Assembly (NCBI GenBank): GCA_945869165.1
Contig: CAMBNY010000004.1
Coordinates: 1 to 64,000, forward strand
Length of the DNA stretch: 64,000 nt
Direction of reading: 5' to 3'
From: Comamonas sp. lk
Lineage (GTDB): Bacteria > Pseudomonadota > Gammaproteobacteria > Burkholderiales > Burkholderiaceae_C
Below are positions 1 through 8,720 of the stretch, in pieces. How positions within the stretch are numbered: the stretch's first letter is position 1; each line of letters starts with the position of its first letter. The translations under genes were made by a program, and so were the position numbers. The notes beneath the pieces are model-generated. The model worked only from the letters and a program-made list of their open reading frames with translations. It ran no database searches and was not told the DNA's origin.

Positions 1-1
1 C

Positions 2-139
2 GCAGCTCGGTCTGCTCAGGATCTGGCAATAAAGACCAACACCAGCATTCTGGTTGTGGTGGACGGAAAGAATGTCCACATCCCAGCCGCTGAGCTCATA
101 AAAATGCGAGAAAGCGAAGGCCAATCAGTTATCAAGTGA
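2..139 (+). CDS. C-terminal end of an unidentified protein (partial)
   Basis: An open frame enters from the left edge of the window and ends at a TGA at 137-139, giving 45 residues of a C-terminus. The tail contains a hydrophobic beta-strand-like stretch (TSILVVVDGKNVHIPAAELI) followed by a charged helix. I do not recognise the family. The frame has no internal stop and reads like real protein, but the start and most of the gene lie outside the window. Confidence 0.4.
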   Translation, partial: AARSAQDLAIKTNTSILVVVDGKNVHIPAAELIKMRESEGQSVIK

Positions 140-334
140 GTGGCACATCTGATGGACCGACTGACGTTATCGCCGAAGAATTTAAATCGGCGCTTTGATC
201 GTTAGTGCTGGCAACCCAAAGTGAAATGGCCTGAACATCTGGATTTACCGGGCAATTCGTAAATGCATCGCTAGATGTCAGTGAACCACCCCAAAACGCA
301 AAGCTCAAAACTTTTACGAGAATGTGCGCCACCT

Positions 335-1273
335 ATGCTAAAAATTGCTCGAAATCTGTTGCTTTCCTTGGTCGTACTCTTAGCAATTGGCGTGGCCGTC
401 GTGTGGGCGCCTGATCGCCCGGTAGAGGAATTGACTACCCGCTGGGCGCTGCAACCTTCCCAATTCGTGGTCATTGATGGCATGAGCGTGCATTTGCGTG
501 ACGAAGGCCCAAGGGATGACCTGGAACCCATCATTCTTTTGCACGGTACTGGCGCCAGTTTGCACACCTGGGATGCTTGGACCGAGGCACTCAAATCGAA
601 ACACCGGGTGATACGCGTGGATTTGCCAGGGTTTGGCCTCACTGGACCAACCAAGGACGGCAACTACCAAATGCCCGCCTACACGCATTTCATGAACTCA
701 TTGATGGACATGCTGCAAATAAAGCGTGCGGTTTTGGCAGGTAATTCATTTGGTGGCGATGTCAGCTGGCAAACCGCTGTTGCCTACCCAGACCGGGTTT
801 CACGGCTTATATTGGTCGATTCCTCAGGATATGCCACCACAGCCGCGTCAGTACCAATAGCTTTTAAACTTGCACAAATGCCCCTGCTCAGCCGCCTTTT
901 GAGCAACATCTTGCCGCGCAGCGTCATTGAATCTAGCGTTCGAAATGTCTATGCAGATCCCGCTAAGGTCACGCCTGAATTGGTTGATCGCTATTACGAC
1001 TTGGCCCTACGCTCAGGCAATAGAAAGGCCATCACCGAAAGGTTCGCGCAGAACAAGCCTGGCCAAAATGAATCAGCCATCAAGCAGGTAAAGGTGCCGA
1101 CCTTGATCATTTGGGGAGGTCTTGACCGGCTCATCACTCCGGACAATGCCGAAAAATTTCATCGCGATATCACCGGTAGCCAACTAATCGTTTTTGAAAA
1201 GCTGGGACATGTGGGACACGAGGAAGATCCTGCTGCTACTGTGGCTGCAGTTCAGACATTTCTGCGTAAATAA
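335..1273 (+). CDS. alpha/beta-hydrolase fold protein, membrane-anchored or exported
   Basis: Predicted serine hydrolase of about 312 residues. The N-terminus has a hydrophobic segment (residues 8-23) that should act as an anchor or uncleaved signal, so the enzyme probably works on the periplasmic side. The oxyanion-hole strand LLHGTG is at about residues 68-73, the nucleophile elbow GNSFGG puts the catalytic Ser at about 138, the Asp is at about 264 (GGLDR) and the His at about 292 (LGHVGHEE), in the usual order. The start at 335 is preferred because it puts the hydrophobic segment at the N-terminus; an in-frame ATG at 275 would add 20 residues. The substrate cannot be deduced, and neighbours give no pathway context. 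Confidence 0.85.
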   Translation: MLKIARNLLLSLVVLLAIGVAVVWAPDRPVEELTTRWALQPSQFVVIDGMSVHLRDEGPRDDLEPIILLHGTGASLHTWDAWTEALKSKHRVIRVDLPGFGLTGPTKDGNYQMPAYTHFMNSLMDMLQIKRAVLAGNSFGGDVSWQTAVAYPDRVSRLILVDSSGYATTAASVPIAFKLAQMPLLSRLLSNILPRSVIESSVRNVYADPAKVTPELVDRYYDLALRSGNRKAITERFAQNKPGQNESAIKQVKVPTLIIWGGLDRLITPDNAEKFHRDITGSQLIVFEKLGHVGHEEDPAATVAAVQTFLRK

Positions 1274-1619
1274 TGTCTGCTGCTCTTGCCAATTTGCGCT
1301 GAGGCGAGGCGCTGGAATCCCCGGCCGCGCAAGCATTGTGTTGCATAAATCTGCACGCCCTTATAGTACAAATGTCAGGTGCAGATGGGAATACCCAGGT
1401 GCGATTGGGTATCCAAAAGGATGCCGGAGGCAGCTAATTCCTCGTGATTTCGTTCTTTTGAATACCTGTCGTGGATCCGGCTGGTGTTGTAATCGGTGCC
1501 TTTTCCAGTTGCATATTCTGACAAAACATGATTACACATCAAGGTAGCCGGATCAGGTGAATACAGACACACAGCAAATTTCAAGCATTTAAATTTTGGA
1601 TTGAATAGTTCGCCTTTTT
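1274..1619. other. gene-free stretch containing copy A of a diverged repeat
   Basis: No convincing gene. It contains copy A of a repeat of about 107 bp that recurs near 3.0 kb. The rest shows no gene and no clear terminator after the hydrolase gene. Confidence 0.5.
1340..1446. repeat. diverged direct repeat, copy A
   Basis: Starts with GTTGCATAAATCTGCAC and matches 3004-3111 over about 107 bp with many substitutions. Read on the minus strand, both copies encode a similar peptide (ELAASGILLD here, ELAAYGIHLD in copy B), so the repeat may be what is left of a duplicated coding gene and not a mobile element. The family is not recognised. Confidence 0.6.
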
Positions 1620-2285
1620 ATGAATAACTATGTTATCAATACTGACTTGTCGCAACGTTGTGTTGTGGATAGTAACGCCCTGCCCTGGCAGCCATCTCCA
1701 TCACCTCTGGTACATCGCAGGCTTTTAGAACGCGACGGCGGTGAGATAGCCCGAGCGACTTCAATCGTGCGGTATGACGCAGGTGCTAAGTTCGATTTTC
1801 ATGAGCACGCGCTTGGCGAAGAAATTCTGGTGCTCGATGGCACTTTGAGCGACGAATTTGGGGACTATGGGCCAGGCACCTATTTGAAGAATCCCTCAGG
1901 TTCCGGCCACGCGCCGTTTTCTCTGAACGGATGCACCTTGTTTGTGAAACTCAGGTACCTTTCACCTGATGATAGTGAGCGGGTGGTGGTCCATACCCAA
2001 CAATCGCCCTGGTTCCAGGGAATGGTAGATGGGCTCAAGGTTATGCCCCTGTCTGAATTCGGCACCAGTCACACCGCATTGGTGCGATGGGCACCGCAAA
2101 CATATTTCAATCCTCACCGGCATTACGGAGGCGAGGAGATTTATGTGGTGGAAGGCGTGTTTTCCGACGAGCATGGTAGTTACCCACAGGGGAGCTGGAT
2201 TCGCAGTCCGCACCTCAGCCAGCACCAGCCGTTCAGTGTGGAGGGATGTCTCATACTGGTCAAAACGGGACATCTTCTTGACTGA
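1620..2285 (+). CDS. tandem ChrR-like cupin protein
   Basis: A 221-residue protein made of two consecutive cupin modules, about residues 45-115 and 145-218. Both have the histidine/glutamate metal-site pattern: FHEHALGEEILVLDG in the first and HRHYGGEEIYVVEG in the second, each followed by a G(S/D)Y.PGS/TY-type turn. This resembles the C-terminal cupin of anti-sigma factor ChrR, but the zinc-binding anti-sigma N-domain is absent, so it is more likely a free-standing metal-binding cupin. Such proteins in other bacteria are tied to oxidative or singlet-oxygen responses; that role here is inference. The methyltransferase gene follows after 16 bp and is probably cotranscribed. Confidence 0.8.
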   Translation: MNNYVINTDLSQRCVVDSNALPWQPSPSPLVHRRLLERDGGEIARATSIVRYDAGAKFDFHEHALGEEILVLDGTLSDEFGDYGPGTYLKNPSGSGHAPFSLNGCTLFVKLRYLSPDDSERVVVHTQQSPWFQGMVDGLKVMPLSEFGTSHTALVRWAPQTYFNPHRHYGGEEIYVVEGVFSDEHGSYPQGSWIRSPHLSQHQPFSVEGCLILVKTGHLLD

Positions 2286-2301
2286 TTTAGGGGCCATTCC
2301 C

Positions 2302-2931
2302 ATGAGTAACAAAGCTTCCACTGTCCTGGATAAGTTGGCTGAGTACGAGGCGTCGAATATTTCTACCCAGCCGCTGTACGACGAGTGGTCACAGACTTAT
2401 GAAAAAGACCTGGTGGGCAATCTTGGTTATACCGGACACCTGATTGCAGCCCGTGCGCTTGCAGAATTTGCGCCCGACAAGGCAGCCTCCATCATTGACA
2501 TCGGGTGCGGCACAGGCCTAGTGGGACAAACGCTTAAAACCCTGGGCTACGGCCACATCGATGGCATTGATTTTTCTGAAAAAATGCTTAACGTCGCGCG
2601 GCCCAAAGCCATTTATGGGAAGCTAGTGCCAGGCGACTTGATGAAGAAAACGGTGATCGAAACTAACGCATATCAGGCTGCTGTTTGTGCAGGTTCATTT
2701 GCCCCGGGGCATCTAGGTCCCGAATGCTATCCAGAAATTATTCGGCTGGTAGCGCCCGGAAGTCCCATAGTGATTTTCATGAATGGAGCACATTTTGTGG
2801 AAGACGATTACCAGTCGCACATCGATCGGCTAGAGCAATCCAAGGTCTGGAAGGTTCTTGAAATCAAAGCGTTCAATTACATGAGCGCTCTAGAGCGACC
2901 AGGCCGCTTGATCGTTACGCGGAAATGCTAA
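2302..2931 (+). CDS. class I SAM-dependent methyltransferase
   Basis: A 209-residue Rossmann-fold methyltransferase. Motif I, DIGCGTGLVG, lies at about residues 66-75, followed by the acidic end of strand 2 (GIDFSEKML) and a motif-II-like strand near residue 125. The N-terminal YDEWSQTYEKDL resembles the start of WBSCR27/Williams-Beuren-type methyltransferases. The start at 2302 is chosen because it follows the cupin stop by 16 bp and gives a family-length N-terminus; the open frame extends further upstream only inside the cupin gene. The methyl acceptor is unknown. Confidence 0.82.
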   Translation: MSNKASTVLDKLAEYEASNISTQPLYDEWSQTYEKDLVGNLGYTGHLIAARALAEFAPDKAASIIDIGCGTGLVGQTLKTLGYGHIDGIDFSEKMLNVARPKAIYGKLVPGDLMKKTVIETNAYQAAVCAGSFAPGHLGPECYPEIIRLVAPGSPIVIFMNGAHFVEDDYQSHIDRLEQSKVWKVLEIKAFNYMSALERPGRLIVTRKC

Positions 2932-3444
2932 TTTCGTTGATCGAGTGAGTTGAATGAGTAGTTGAAGCAATGCTTAAGAACTGCAATTAAACGCAGCAGC
3001 AGAGTTGCATAAATCTGCACACCCTTATAGTAGCAAGGTCAGGTTCATATATGAATATCCAGGTGCCATTGGGGTAGTCCAAATGAATGCCGTAGGCAGC
3101 CAATTCCTTGTTCTGGAAAATCTCGACCGGCAAAGCACCAGCCATTCAGCCGTTTCTCAACCCAATCAGGGCTAAATACTTGCATGCAAACTTTCCAAGC
3201 CAGTGTGCGCGTGCGTGTCGATGGACGCAGCCAAATCGTGCAAACTCAGATACGTGCCCCCAACTCCAATGACGCACGTTGGTTGCTGTGGGCGCAGTTC
3301 AGTTTTCACAGCATCACCAGCGGTCCCAGTAAGGTCAAGACACCCTGATAATTTATATCCTATGCTTGGAAGTCCGGTACGCTTGTCAGCGTCACTGAAG
3401 TGGGTGATCCACATAAAATGATAGAACTCCAAGAGGTCCCCACC
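2932..3444. other. gene-free stretch with repeat copy B
   Basis: About 510 bp without a credible gene. It holds copy B of the diverged repeat and short open frames with no recognisable protein character. The promoter of the MAPEG gene must lie in its right half, but I see no unambiguous -35/-10 pair. Confidence 0.4.
3004..3111. repeat. diverged direct repeat, copy B
   Basis: Second copy of the element at 1340-1446, beginning with the same GTTGCATAAATCTGCAC. On the minus strand this copy keeps an open frame of roughly 45 codons from an ATG near 3148 containing LAAYGIHLDYPNGTW, whereas copy A is interrupted. The two copies flank the cupin-methyltransferase pair in the same orientation. Confidence 0.6.
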
Positions 3445-3846
3445 ATGTTGAAAATTATCCCTTTGTATGCGGCCTTGCTGGCACTCTTTTACGTATATCT
3501 CAGTGCGCGAACCATTGGAGTAAGGCGTAATGCCAAGATTTCTATAGGTGATGGTGGAGATGATTCAATGCTGCGCGCTATGCGTATGCATGCAAATTTT
3601 GCTGAATATGCACCGATCACGTTGCTTTTATTGGCCTTTGTGGAAATGCAGGGTGGACCAAGTTGGATGCTTCACACGCTGGGTGCACTGCTATTGATAG
3701 CCAGGCTTTCGCATGCCTACGGCATAAGTTCGGCTGAAGCCCCGGGAAAATTCAGAGTGGCGGGTATGGCTGGAACGTTTACGACCATTGTTATTTCAGG
3801 ATTCTGGTTGATCAACACCTTTGTCATTTCGCAGGGATTTCCATGA
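3445..3846 (+). CDS. MAPEG-family membrane protein
   Basis: A 133-residue integral membrane protein of the MAPEG (membrane-associated eicosanoid/glutathione metabolism) family. Four hydrophobic segments are visible: N-terminal PLYAALLALFYVYLS, one around ITLLLLAFVEM, one around LHTLGALLLIARLSHAYG and a C-terminal one ending in VISGFWLINTF. The RxNaKIxxGDGGD loop after the first helix and the RMHANFAEYAP segment are typical of bacterial members. The start at 3445 is supported by AAGAGGT about 8 bp upstream. Glutathione-linked chemistry is known for the family; the substrate here is unknown. Confidence 0.87.
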   Translation: MLKIIPLYAALLALFYVYLSARTIGVRRNAKISIGDGGDDSMLRAMRMHANFAEYAPITLLLLAFVEMQGGPSWMLHTLGALLLIARLSHAYGISSAEAPGKFRVAGMAGTFTTIVISGFWLINTFVISQGFP

Positions 3847-3905
3847 GAAAACTGCTAGTAGCAGTCGCCATAACCCTGGCATTTCTAAATAGTTCCTTAG
3901 ACTAG
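3843..3905 (+). pseudogene. 20-residue signal-peptide-like remnant
   Basis: An ATG overlapping the MAPEG stop (ATGA) opens a 20-codon frame, MRKLLVAVAITLAFLNSSLD, that looks like a Sec signal peptide and then hits TAG. It may be a truncated exported-protein gene that was once translationally coupled to the MAPEG gene, or a chance frame. No continuation of a mature protein was found in the other frames downstream. Confidence 0.3.
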
Positions 3906-4002
3906 CGCATGTATGACGGCAGTGCTCACCAGATCGGTCGCGCAGATAGCCTGCGTCGCATGCAAATCATCGTGTACTTTTACTTCTTTCTGTGATCAAT
4001 AC

Positions 4003-4029
4003 TCACTGGGCAGCATGATCACCCAGTGA
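4003..4029. promoter_or_regulatory. inverted repeat upstream of the metallo-hydrolase gene
   Basis: TCACTGGG and CCCAGTGA form a perfect 8-bp inverted repeat separated by 11 bp, about 70 bp before the next gene. There is no T-run, so it is more likely an operator or a weak hairpin than an intrinsic terminator. Confidence 0.35.
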
Positions 4030-4097
4030 TCATCGTCACCTTCTTGAATTCAGGATCACCTCCTTCGCTGAAGATCCATACTCAATAAAATATACTT

Positions 4098-5201
4098 ATG
4101 TTGGAACTTCGCAAAATCTTTCTATTTGTTGCAGTCACTGGATTGGCTTGTGCCCTGCTAGCTGCCTGCGTCAGCAGGGTGCCTAACTCCAACATCGACT
4201 ACGACGCCAACAAACCACACCATCGCCCTGACGGATTCGTCAATCGCTACATAGAAAGATCCGATAAACCAGGCCTTTTGCGCTGGCAATGGGAGCGCTT
4301 CCGAGATGGCTTGCCCAAACCGCCTGCGGTGCCCATCATGGGGGTGAAGCCAGACCATGAGTTGATCAACAGCGACACTGCCCAACCCAGAGTGACTTGG
4401 GTTGGACATTCGACCTTGCTGGTTCAAATAGATGGCCTGAACCTGCTGACAGATCCGCACTGGGGCCAACGTGCTTCACCATTCAGTTTTGCAGGCCCCA
4501 AGCGACATCAAGAGCCTGGTATTCCTTTTGACAAACTACCACGTATCGATGGTGTCGTGATCTCACACAACCACTGGGATCATTTAGATCAAGAAACCGT
4601 TCAGGCGCTCATGGATGGTCATTCAGATATTCGTTTCTTTGTACCGCTTGGCATACAGCATTGGTTTAAAAAAGAAATTAAAGGTACAGTTTTGGATGGC
4701 ACTGAGCGAAATGTCATTGCACTAGATTGGGATCAACATGCAAGCCTAAAGGGCAAAACAAAAGTCCTTGAGTTGCACTTTCTGGCAGTACAACATTGGA
4801 GCGCTCGATCGATTGGCGACCGCTACGAAACGCTGTGGGGCAGTTGGGCGCTTTTGCATCCAGATTTTCGATTCTGGTTTTCCGGCGACTTGGCTTACTC
4901 GCCTGATGCCAAAGACATTGGGGATCGAATAGGCGGCTTTGATTTGGCAGCCATTGCCATCGGCGCTTACGAACCTAGATGGTTCATGAAAGACTCCCAT
5001 CTCAATCCGAAGGAGGCCCTGCAGGCCATGAAAGATGTCAAAGCCAAAGCGGCTATAGGCATTCACTGGGGTACTTTTGACGGCATGAGTGATGAGCCTT
5101 TAGATCAAGCGCCGAAGGATTTAGAGATTGCCAAGAATGAGTCGTCTTTGCCTCTGAATTTCTTTGTACTAAAGCATGGTGAGAGTTGGGTTGGAAGATA
5201 G
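4098..5201 (+). CDS. metallo-beta-lactamase-fold lipoprotein (NAPE-PLD/UlaG-like)
   Basis: A 367-residue metal-dependent hydrolase with a lipoprotein signal (lipobox LAAC, Cys24; next residue Val, so outer-membrane sorting is expected). The strand WVGHSTLLVQIDG leads into the metallo-beta-lactamase core; the metal motif is HNHWDH at residues 157-162, with later ligands in FSGDLAYSPD and GIHWGTF. This layout matches the N-acyl-phosphatidylethanolamine phospholipase D-like group, which act on phospholipid-type phosphodiesters in eukaryotes; the bacterial substrate is not established. It converges with the FGE-like gene on the other strand, about 105 bp away. Confidence 0.87.
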   Translation: MLELRKIFLFVAVTGLACALLAACVSRVPNSNIDYDANKPHHRPDGFVNRYIERSDKPGLLRWQWERFRDGLPKPPAVPIMGVKPDHELINSDTAQPRVTWVGHSTLLVQIDGLNLLTDPHWGQRASPFSFAGPKRHQEPGIPFDKLPRIDGVVISHNHWDHLDQETVQALMDGHSDIRFFVPLGIQHWFKKEIKGTVLDGTERNVIALDWDQHASLKGKTKVLELHFLAVQHWSARSIGDRYETLWGSWALLHPDFRFWFSGDLAYSPDAKDIGDRIGGFDLAAIAIGAYEPRWFMKDSHLNPKEALQAMKDVKAKAAIGIHWGTFDGMSDEPLDQAPKDLEIAKNESSLPLNFFVLKHGESWVGR

Positions 5202-5306
5202 GTAATTTTCTTGCTAAGCTCGCTAGCTTAAGGTGTTTGGAGCGGACGTCTCATACTGGGATACTAAATACTATTGCCGGCCGTTGAAGTTCAAATTCGG
5301 CATGGC

Positions 5307-6008
5307 CTAGCGTTCATACACACACCGAAATCCAATGTAAACCGCATAAAAATCTGCGGGTTTAAATGCTTGCACATCGGCCTTCATATTGAACGCGCCG
5401 TACCACCAGGAGCCCCCGACCGTACGTCGCTCACGCCCATTGCCGTCGGAACTGTCGGTGGTCCACTCCCACACGTTGGCTCCCATGTCGTACAAGCCAT
5501 TGACGCCATTTTTTGTGGCACCTGCGGGCGCCGCACGCGGCCATGGATCGACGTCACTCGTATTGGCACCCCGCGGGCTGTCACCCGTGGTCCATAGATA
5601 GGTTCGGCCTTTCTGCCAAGGATCTGGAGGCGACTCCCGCATCTCGGTAAAGCCTGCTTGTCGCCACTCAACTCCGGTGGGTAAACGGCCCCCTGCCCAA
5701 CGGCAATAGGCTTGCGCTTCTGCAAAATCCAAATGAACGGCGGGCATATCTGCGCTCGTCGTGTAGCCATCTGGCTTTCGCCAAGACCAACCGGGACGGC
5801 GCTCCCAACCGGCACCGTACTCAAAACCACCACCCTCTTTTTCGGCCCGCGTAGTGGTACCCGTGGCACGTGCGTAGCGATCGAATTGCCCGATCGTGAC
5901 TTCGGTTCGGTCAATTCCAAAATTTGGAAGTGCGACTATTTCGCCAACTTGGGCGTGAACGCTGCCCATGAAAATCATTACGCTACAAAAGGAGTATTTG
6001 ATCAGCAT
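5307..6008 (-). CDS. exported FGE/SUMF1-fold protein
   Basis: A 233-residue protein with a Sec signal peptide (cleavage probably after VHA, residue 19) and a formylglycine-generating-enzyme/sulfatase-modifying-factor fold. Family signatures are DRTEVTIGQFDRY near the N-terminus, GGRLPTGVEWRQA in the middle, YDMGANVWEWT, and a C-terminal GGSWW...IGFRC. The paired catalytic cysteines of true formylglycine-generating enzymes are not seen in the segment before GFRC, so an oxidase role is doubtful; such domains often serve as binding or accessory modules. It is transcribed divergently from the PhoX gene. Confidence 0.82.
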   Translation of the reverse strand: MLIKYSFCSVMIFMGSVHAQVGEIVALPNFGIDRTEVTIGQFDRYARATGTTTRAEKEGGGFEYGAGWERRPGWSWRKPDGYTTSADMPAVHLDFAEAQAYCRWAGGRLPTGVEWRQAGFTEMRESPPDPWQKGRTYLWTTGDSPRGANTSDVDPWPRAAPAGATKNGVNGLYDMGANVWEWTTDSSDGNGRERRTVGGSWWYGAFNMKADVQAFKPADFYAVYIGFRCVYER

Positions 6009-6246
6009 GTATTTCAGTCTATAGAGGCGTTAAATCTTACCAATGCCAAAACGCCTATTTCGAGAATATAAAGGCTGGCCCGGAACACCGTAGTAAACGG
6101 CATTCCTTGAGCGTAGAGTCAGCCTAAGTAGCCCCGAGGCATTCACTGTTATTCCGAGTGCGTCACAAATCTGTCGCAATGACAAGTCAACAATCGGCGC
6201 TGTATGCCGCTGTGGCATGCCCTCTTTAACTCTTTGGAAGATTGAC

Positions 6247-8148
6247 ATGGCAAAAGATTTTTCTCTTATGGAGGACAGCAACCGCTCCTCCAATCCGTCC
6301 ATCCATGAGGTGTCCCCGCTGAGCCGGCGCACCGTTTTGCGTGCCAGCCTGGGTGCCTTGGCTGGTGGATTTTTTGCGCCTCTGACGGCTGTGGCCGCTG
6401 CCAGCGCAACTGTTGCAGGTGGAATGATCGGGTTTAAAAGCGTGCCGATTTCCACAGCGGACACAATCTCGGTACCAGAAGGCTACACCTACCAGGTCAT
6501 CGCACCCTGGGGTGACCCAGTCGGCATGTCGGGTGAAAACCATGCGTTCAAAGACGATGGCAGCAACAGCGCTGCGCACCAGGAAAACCAGATCGGTATG
6601 CACCATGACGGCATCCACTTTTTCGAGCAAGATGGATCCAAGTCTGGTCTGCTGGCGATGAACCACGAATACGTGGACCATGGTTTGTTGTTCACGGACG
6701 GCATGGCGACATGGACTGCAGAGAAAGTACGCAAGTCACAAGCGGCGCACGGTGTGTCCATCGTGGAGGTGGAAGACAAAGGCGGCAAATGGTCGGTAGT
6801 CAATCCCTCGCCTTGGGGGCGCCGCATCACGGCCAGCACCCGCACCGAGTTGAGTGGCCCAGTGGTTGGCCACGTTATGGTCAAGACCGCCGCGGACCCT
6901 GCCGGTCGTGTCGTGCTTGGAACCTTGAACAACTGCGCCAGCGGCATCACCCCTTGGGGCACCTACCTGACGGCGGAGGAAAACTTCATTAACTACTTCA
7001 GTGGTGGTGACAGCCTGTCCGAGCACGAGAAGCGGTGGGGCATGAAAAAAGGCAGCAGCTACCGTTGGCACGAGCATGATGCGCGTTTTGACGCGGTCAA
7101 GAACCCCAATGAACCCAACCGCTTTGGCTGGATTGTCGAGATCGACCCCTACAACCCCAGCTCCACCCCCATGAAGCGCACCGCCATGGGCCGCGGCGCG
7201 CACGAGGGCGCGACCGTGGCCGTGACCAAGGACAAGCGCGCAGTCGTTTACATGGGCGAAGATGCCCGTTTCGAGTACATCTACAAGTTTGTCAGCCGTG
7301 ACGCGATCAAGCCGGGCGGCGCTGTTGCCAACGCCAGCTTGCTGGACCATGGCACCTTGTATGTGGCCAAGTTCAATGCCGATGGAAAAGGTGAGTGGCT
7401 TGCCTTAACCCATGGCCAAGGACCGTTGACTGCTGCTAACGGCTTTGCTGACCAGGCTGAAGTGTTGATCAAAGCGCGTCAAGCCAGTGACTTGCTGGGT
7501 GCTACCAAGATGGATCGCCCGGAGTGGGTTGAGGTGGACAAAGAGGGCTGGGTCTACGCGGCGCTAACCAACAACAGTAACCGCGGTGGTGATAAGCAAC
7601 CCGTTGCCGATGCCGCTAACCCCCGCGCCAACAACACTCAGGGCAACATCATCCGCTGGAAGGAAGATGGTGACTTCCACGCCACCAGCTTCGCTTGGGC
7701 GCACTTTGTGATGGCCGGTGACCCTTCGCTGGAGCGCGCTGAAGCCAAAGGTAACATCAAAGGTGACATGTTCTCCTGCCCCGATGGTTTGTGGATAGAC
7801 GCCCGCGGCCTAATGTGGATCCAGCTGGATATGTCGACCTCCGCCATGGGCAAGGGCGATTTGAAGAATATGGGCAATAACGCCATGTTGGCGGCGGATC
7901 CGCGCACGGGTGAAGTGCGCCGCTTCTTGGTTGGCCCTTCTGGCTGTGAAGTTACCGGTGCGACGGCAACGCCCGATGGCAAGACCATGTTTGTCAATAT
8001 CCAGCATCCCGGTGAGCCAGCTAACGAGTCAAATAACCCGGCTAATCCACGTGCCATTTCCAACTGGCCGGATCAAAAGCCCACGGGACGCCCCCGCTCG
8101 GCAACCGTGGTCATCCGCAAAATAGACGGCGGAATTATCGGGACCTGA
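6247..8148 (+). CDS. PhoX-family (DUF839) Tat-exported phosphatase-like protein
   Basis: A 633-residue protein of the PhoX/DUF839 family, calcium/iron alkaline phosphatases that release phosphate from organic esters in the periplasm. A Tat signal is visible: SRRTVLRASLGALAGG from residue 26. The body has the family pattern SVPEGYTYQVIAPWGDP, LAMNHEYVDHG, EENFINYF and MGRGAHEGATVAV. The start at 6247 is chosen because GGAAG lies 6 bp upstream; an in-frame codon at 6217 would lengthen the N-region without support. Phosphatase activity is inferred from the family. An intrinsic terminator follows. Confidence 0.9.
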   Translation: MAKDFSLMEDSNRSSNPSIHEVSPLSRRTVLRASLGALAGGFFAPLTAVAAASATVAGGMIGFKSVPISTADTISVPEGYTYQVIAPWGDPVGMSGENHAFKDDGSNSAAHQENQIGMHHDGIHFFEQDGSKSGLLAMNHEYVDHGLLFTDGMATWTAEKVRKSQAAHGVSIVEVEDKGGKWSVVNPSPWGRRITASTRTELSGPVVGHVMVKTAADPAGRVVLGTLNNCASGITPWGTYLTAEENFINYFSGGDSLSEHEKRWGMKKGSSYRWHEHDARFDAVKNPNEPNRFGWIVEIDPYNPSSTPMKRTAMGRGAHEGATVAVTKDKRAVVYMGEDARFEYIYKFVSRDAIKPGGAVANASLLDHGTLYVAKFNADGKGEWLALTHGQGPLTAANGFADQAEVLIKARQASDLLGATKMDRPEWVEVDKEGWVYAALTNNSNRGGDKQPVADAANPRANNTQGNIIRWKEDGDFHATSFAWAHFVMAGDPSLERAEAKGNIKGDMFSCPDGLWIDARGLMWIQLDMSTSAMGKGDLKNMGNNAMLAADPRTGEVRRFLVGPSGCEVTGATATPDGKTMFVNIQHPGEPANESNNPANPRAISNWPDQKPTGRPRSATVVIRKIDGGIIGT

Positions 8149-8175
8149 TCAAGCGTTTGCGCGCCGCAAGAATGA

Positions 8176-8206
8176 GCGGGCTGCAAGAATACAGCCCGTT
8201 TTTTTT
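8176..8206 (+). terminator. intrinsic terminator after the PhoX-family gene
   Basis: CGGGCTG (8177-8183) pairs with CAGCCCG (8192-8198) around an 8-nt loop, followed by eight T residues. It sits about 30 bp after the stop codon of the PhoX-family gene. Confidence 0.85.
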
Positions 8207-8720
8207 GGCTCACATACCGGTTCGCAATTGTTTATGTCTATAAGTTCAAAAGTCAAACGCAACTCGTTGTACTTGCCTATGAGTTCGACCTTAAGCCACG
8301 CCACTTGTTGCTAATTGGATCACATGAAAATCTTTATCCTGAACTTAAGCGTTAGCCGTTAGCTTGCTGGGTAGCAGCGTCTTCCGAGGCTTGAATTTGT
8401 TCAGCACGGGCAGCCGAGACTGTTTGCACGGATGGCCCGCTCAAATTCCCCAGGTAACGCGGTCATATCGTGGCGGTTTGGCGCTCATAGCAATGCATAC
8501 TGCGGACTGTTTTCGCCTGGGGTCGGTCGAAATCACTAAGCGCGAGGATGCCACCGCCCAGAAGACTGACGAACGGCACGGGTTGCGCGCAGCTACAAGC
8601 GCAAAGGAAAGGTCACGCTGCCAAGTTCGCCACATGCGCTGTCATGCGGTAGTATCAGTCAGGCATTCGGAAAAAGAAAACATCCATGCATTGCGGTGCA
8701 AGTTCAAAAAGGAAGCAAAC
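8207..8720. other. gene-free stretch upstream of the BLUF gene
   Basis: About 510 bp. The BLUF reading frame stays open upstream to about 8364, but that part is rich in Arg, Cys and His without domain character and lies before a good ribosome-binding site for 8721, so I treat it as non-coding. No repeat or RNA gene recognised. Confidence 0.4.

Noticed and set aside
5205..5240. Hairpin AAGCTCGCTAGCTT between convergent genes as terminator
   Set aside because: The stem is short and no T-run follows.
6150..6246. Pho-box-like CTGTCG...TGACA upstream of the PhoX-family gene
   Set aside because: Only one half resembles a Pho-box repeat and the spacing is wrong.
8364..8720. N-terminal extension of the BLUF protein by about 119 residues
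   Set aside because: No domain character, and GGAAG stands before ATG 8721, which gives the standard BLUF N-terminus.
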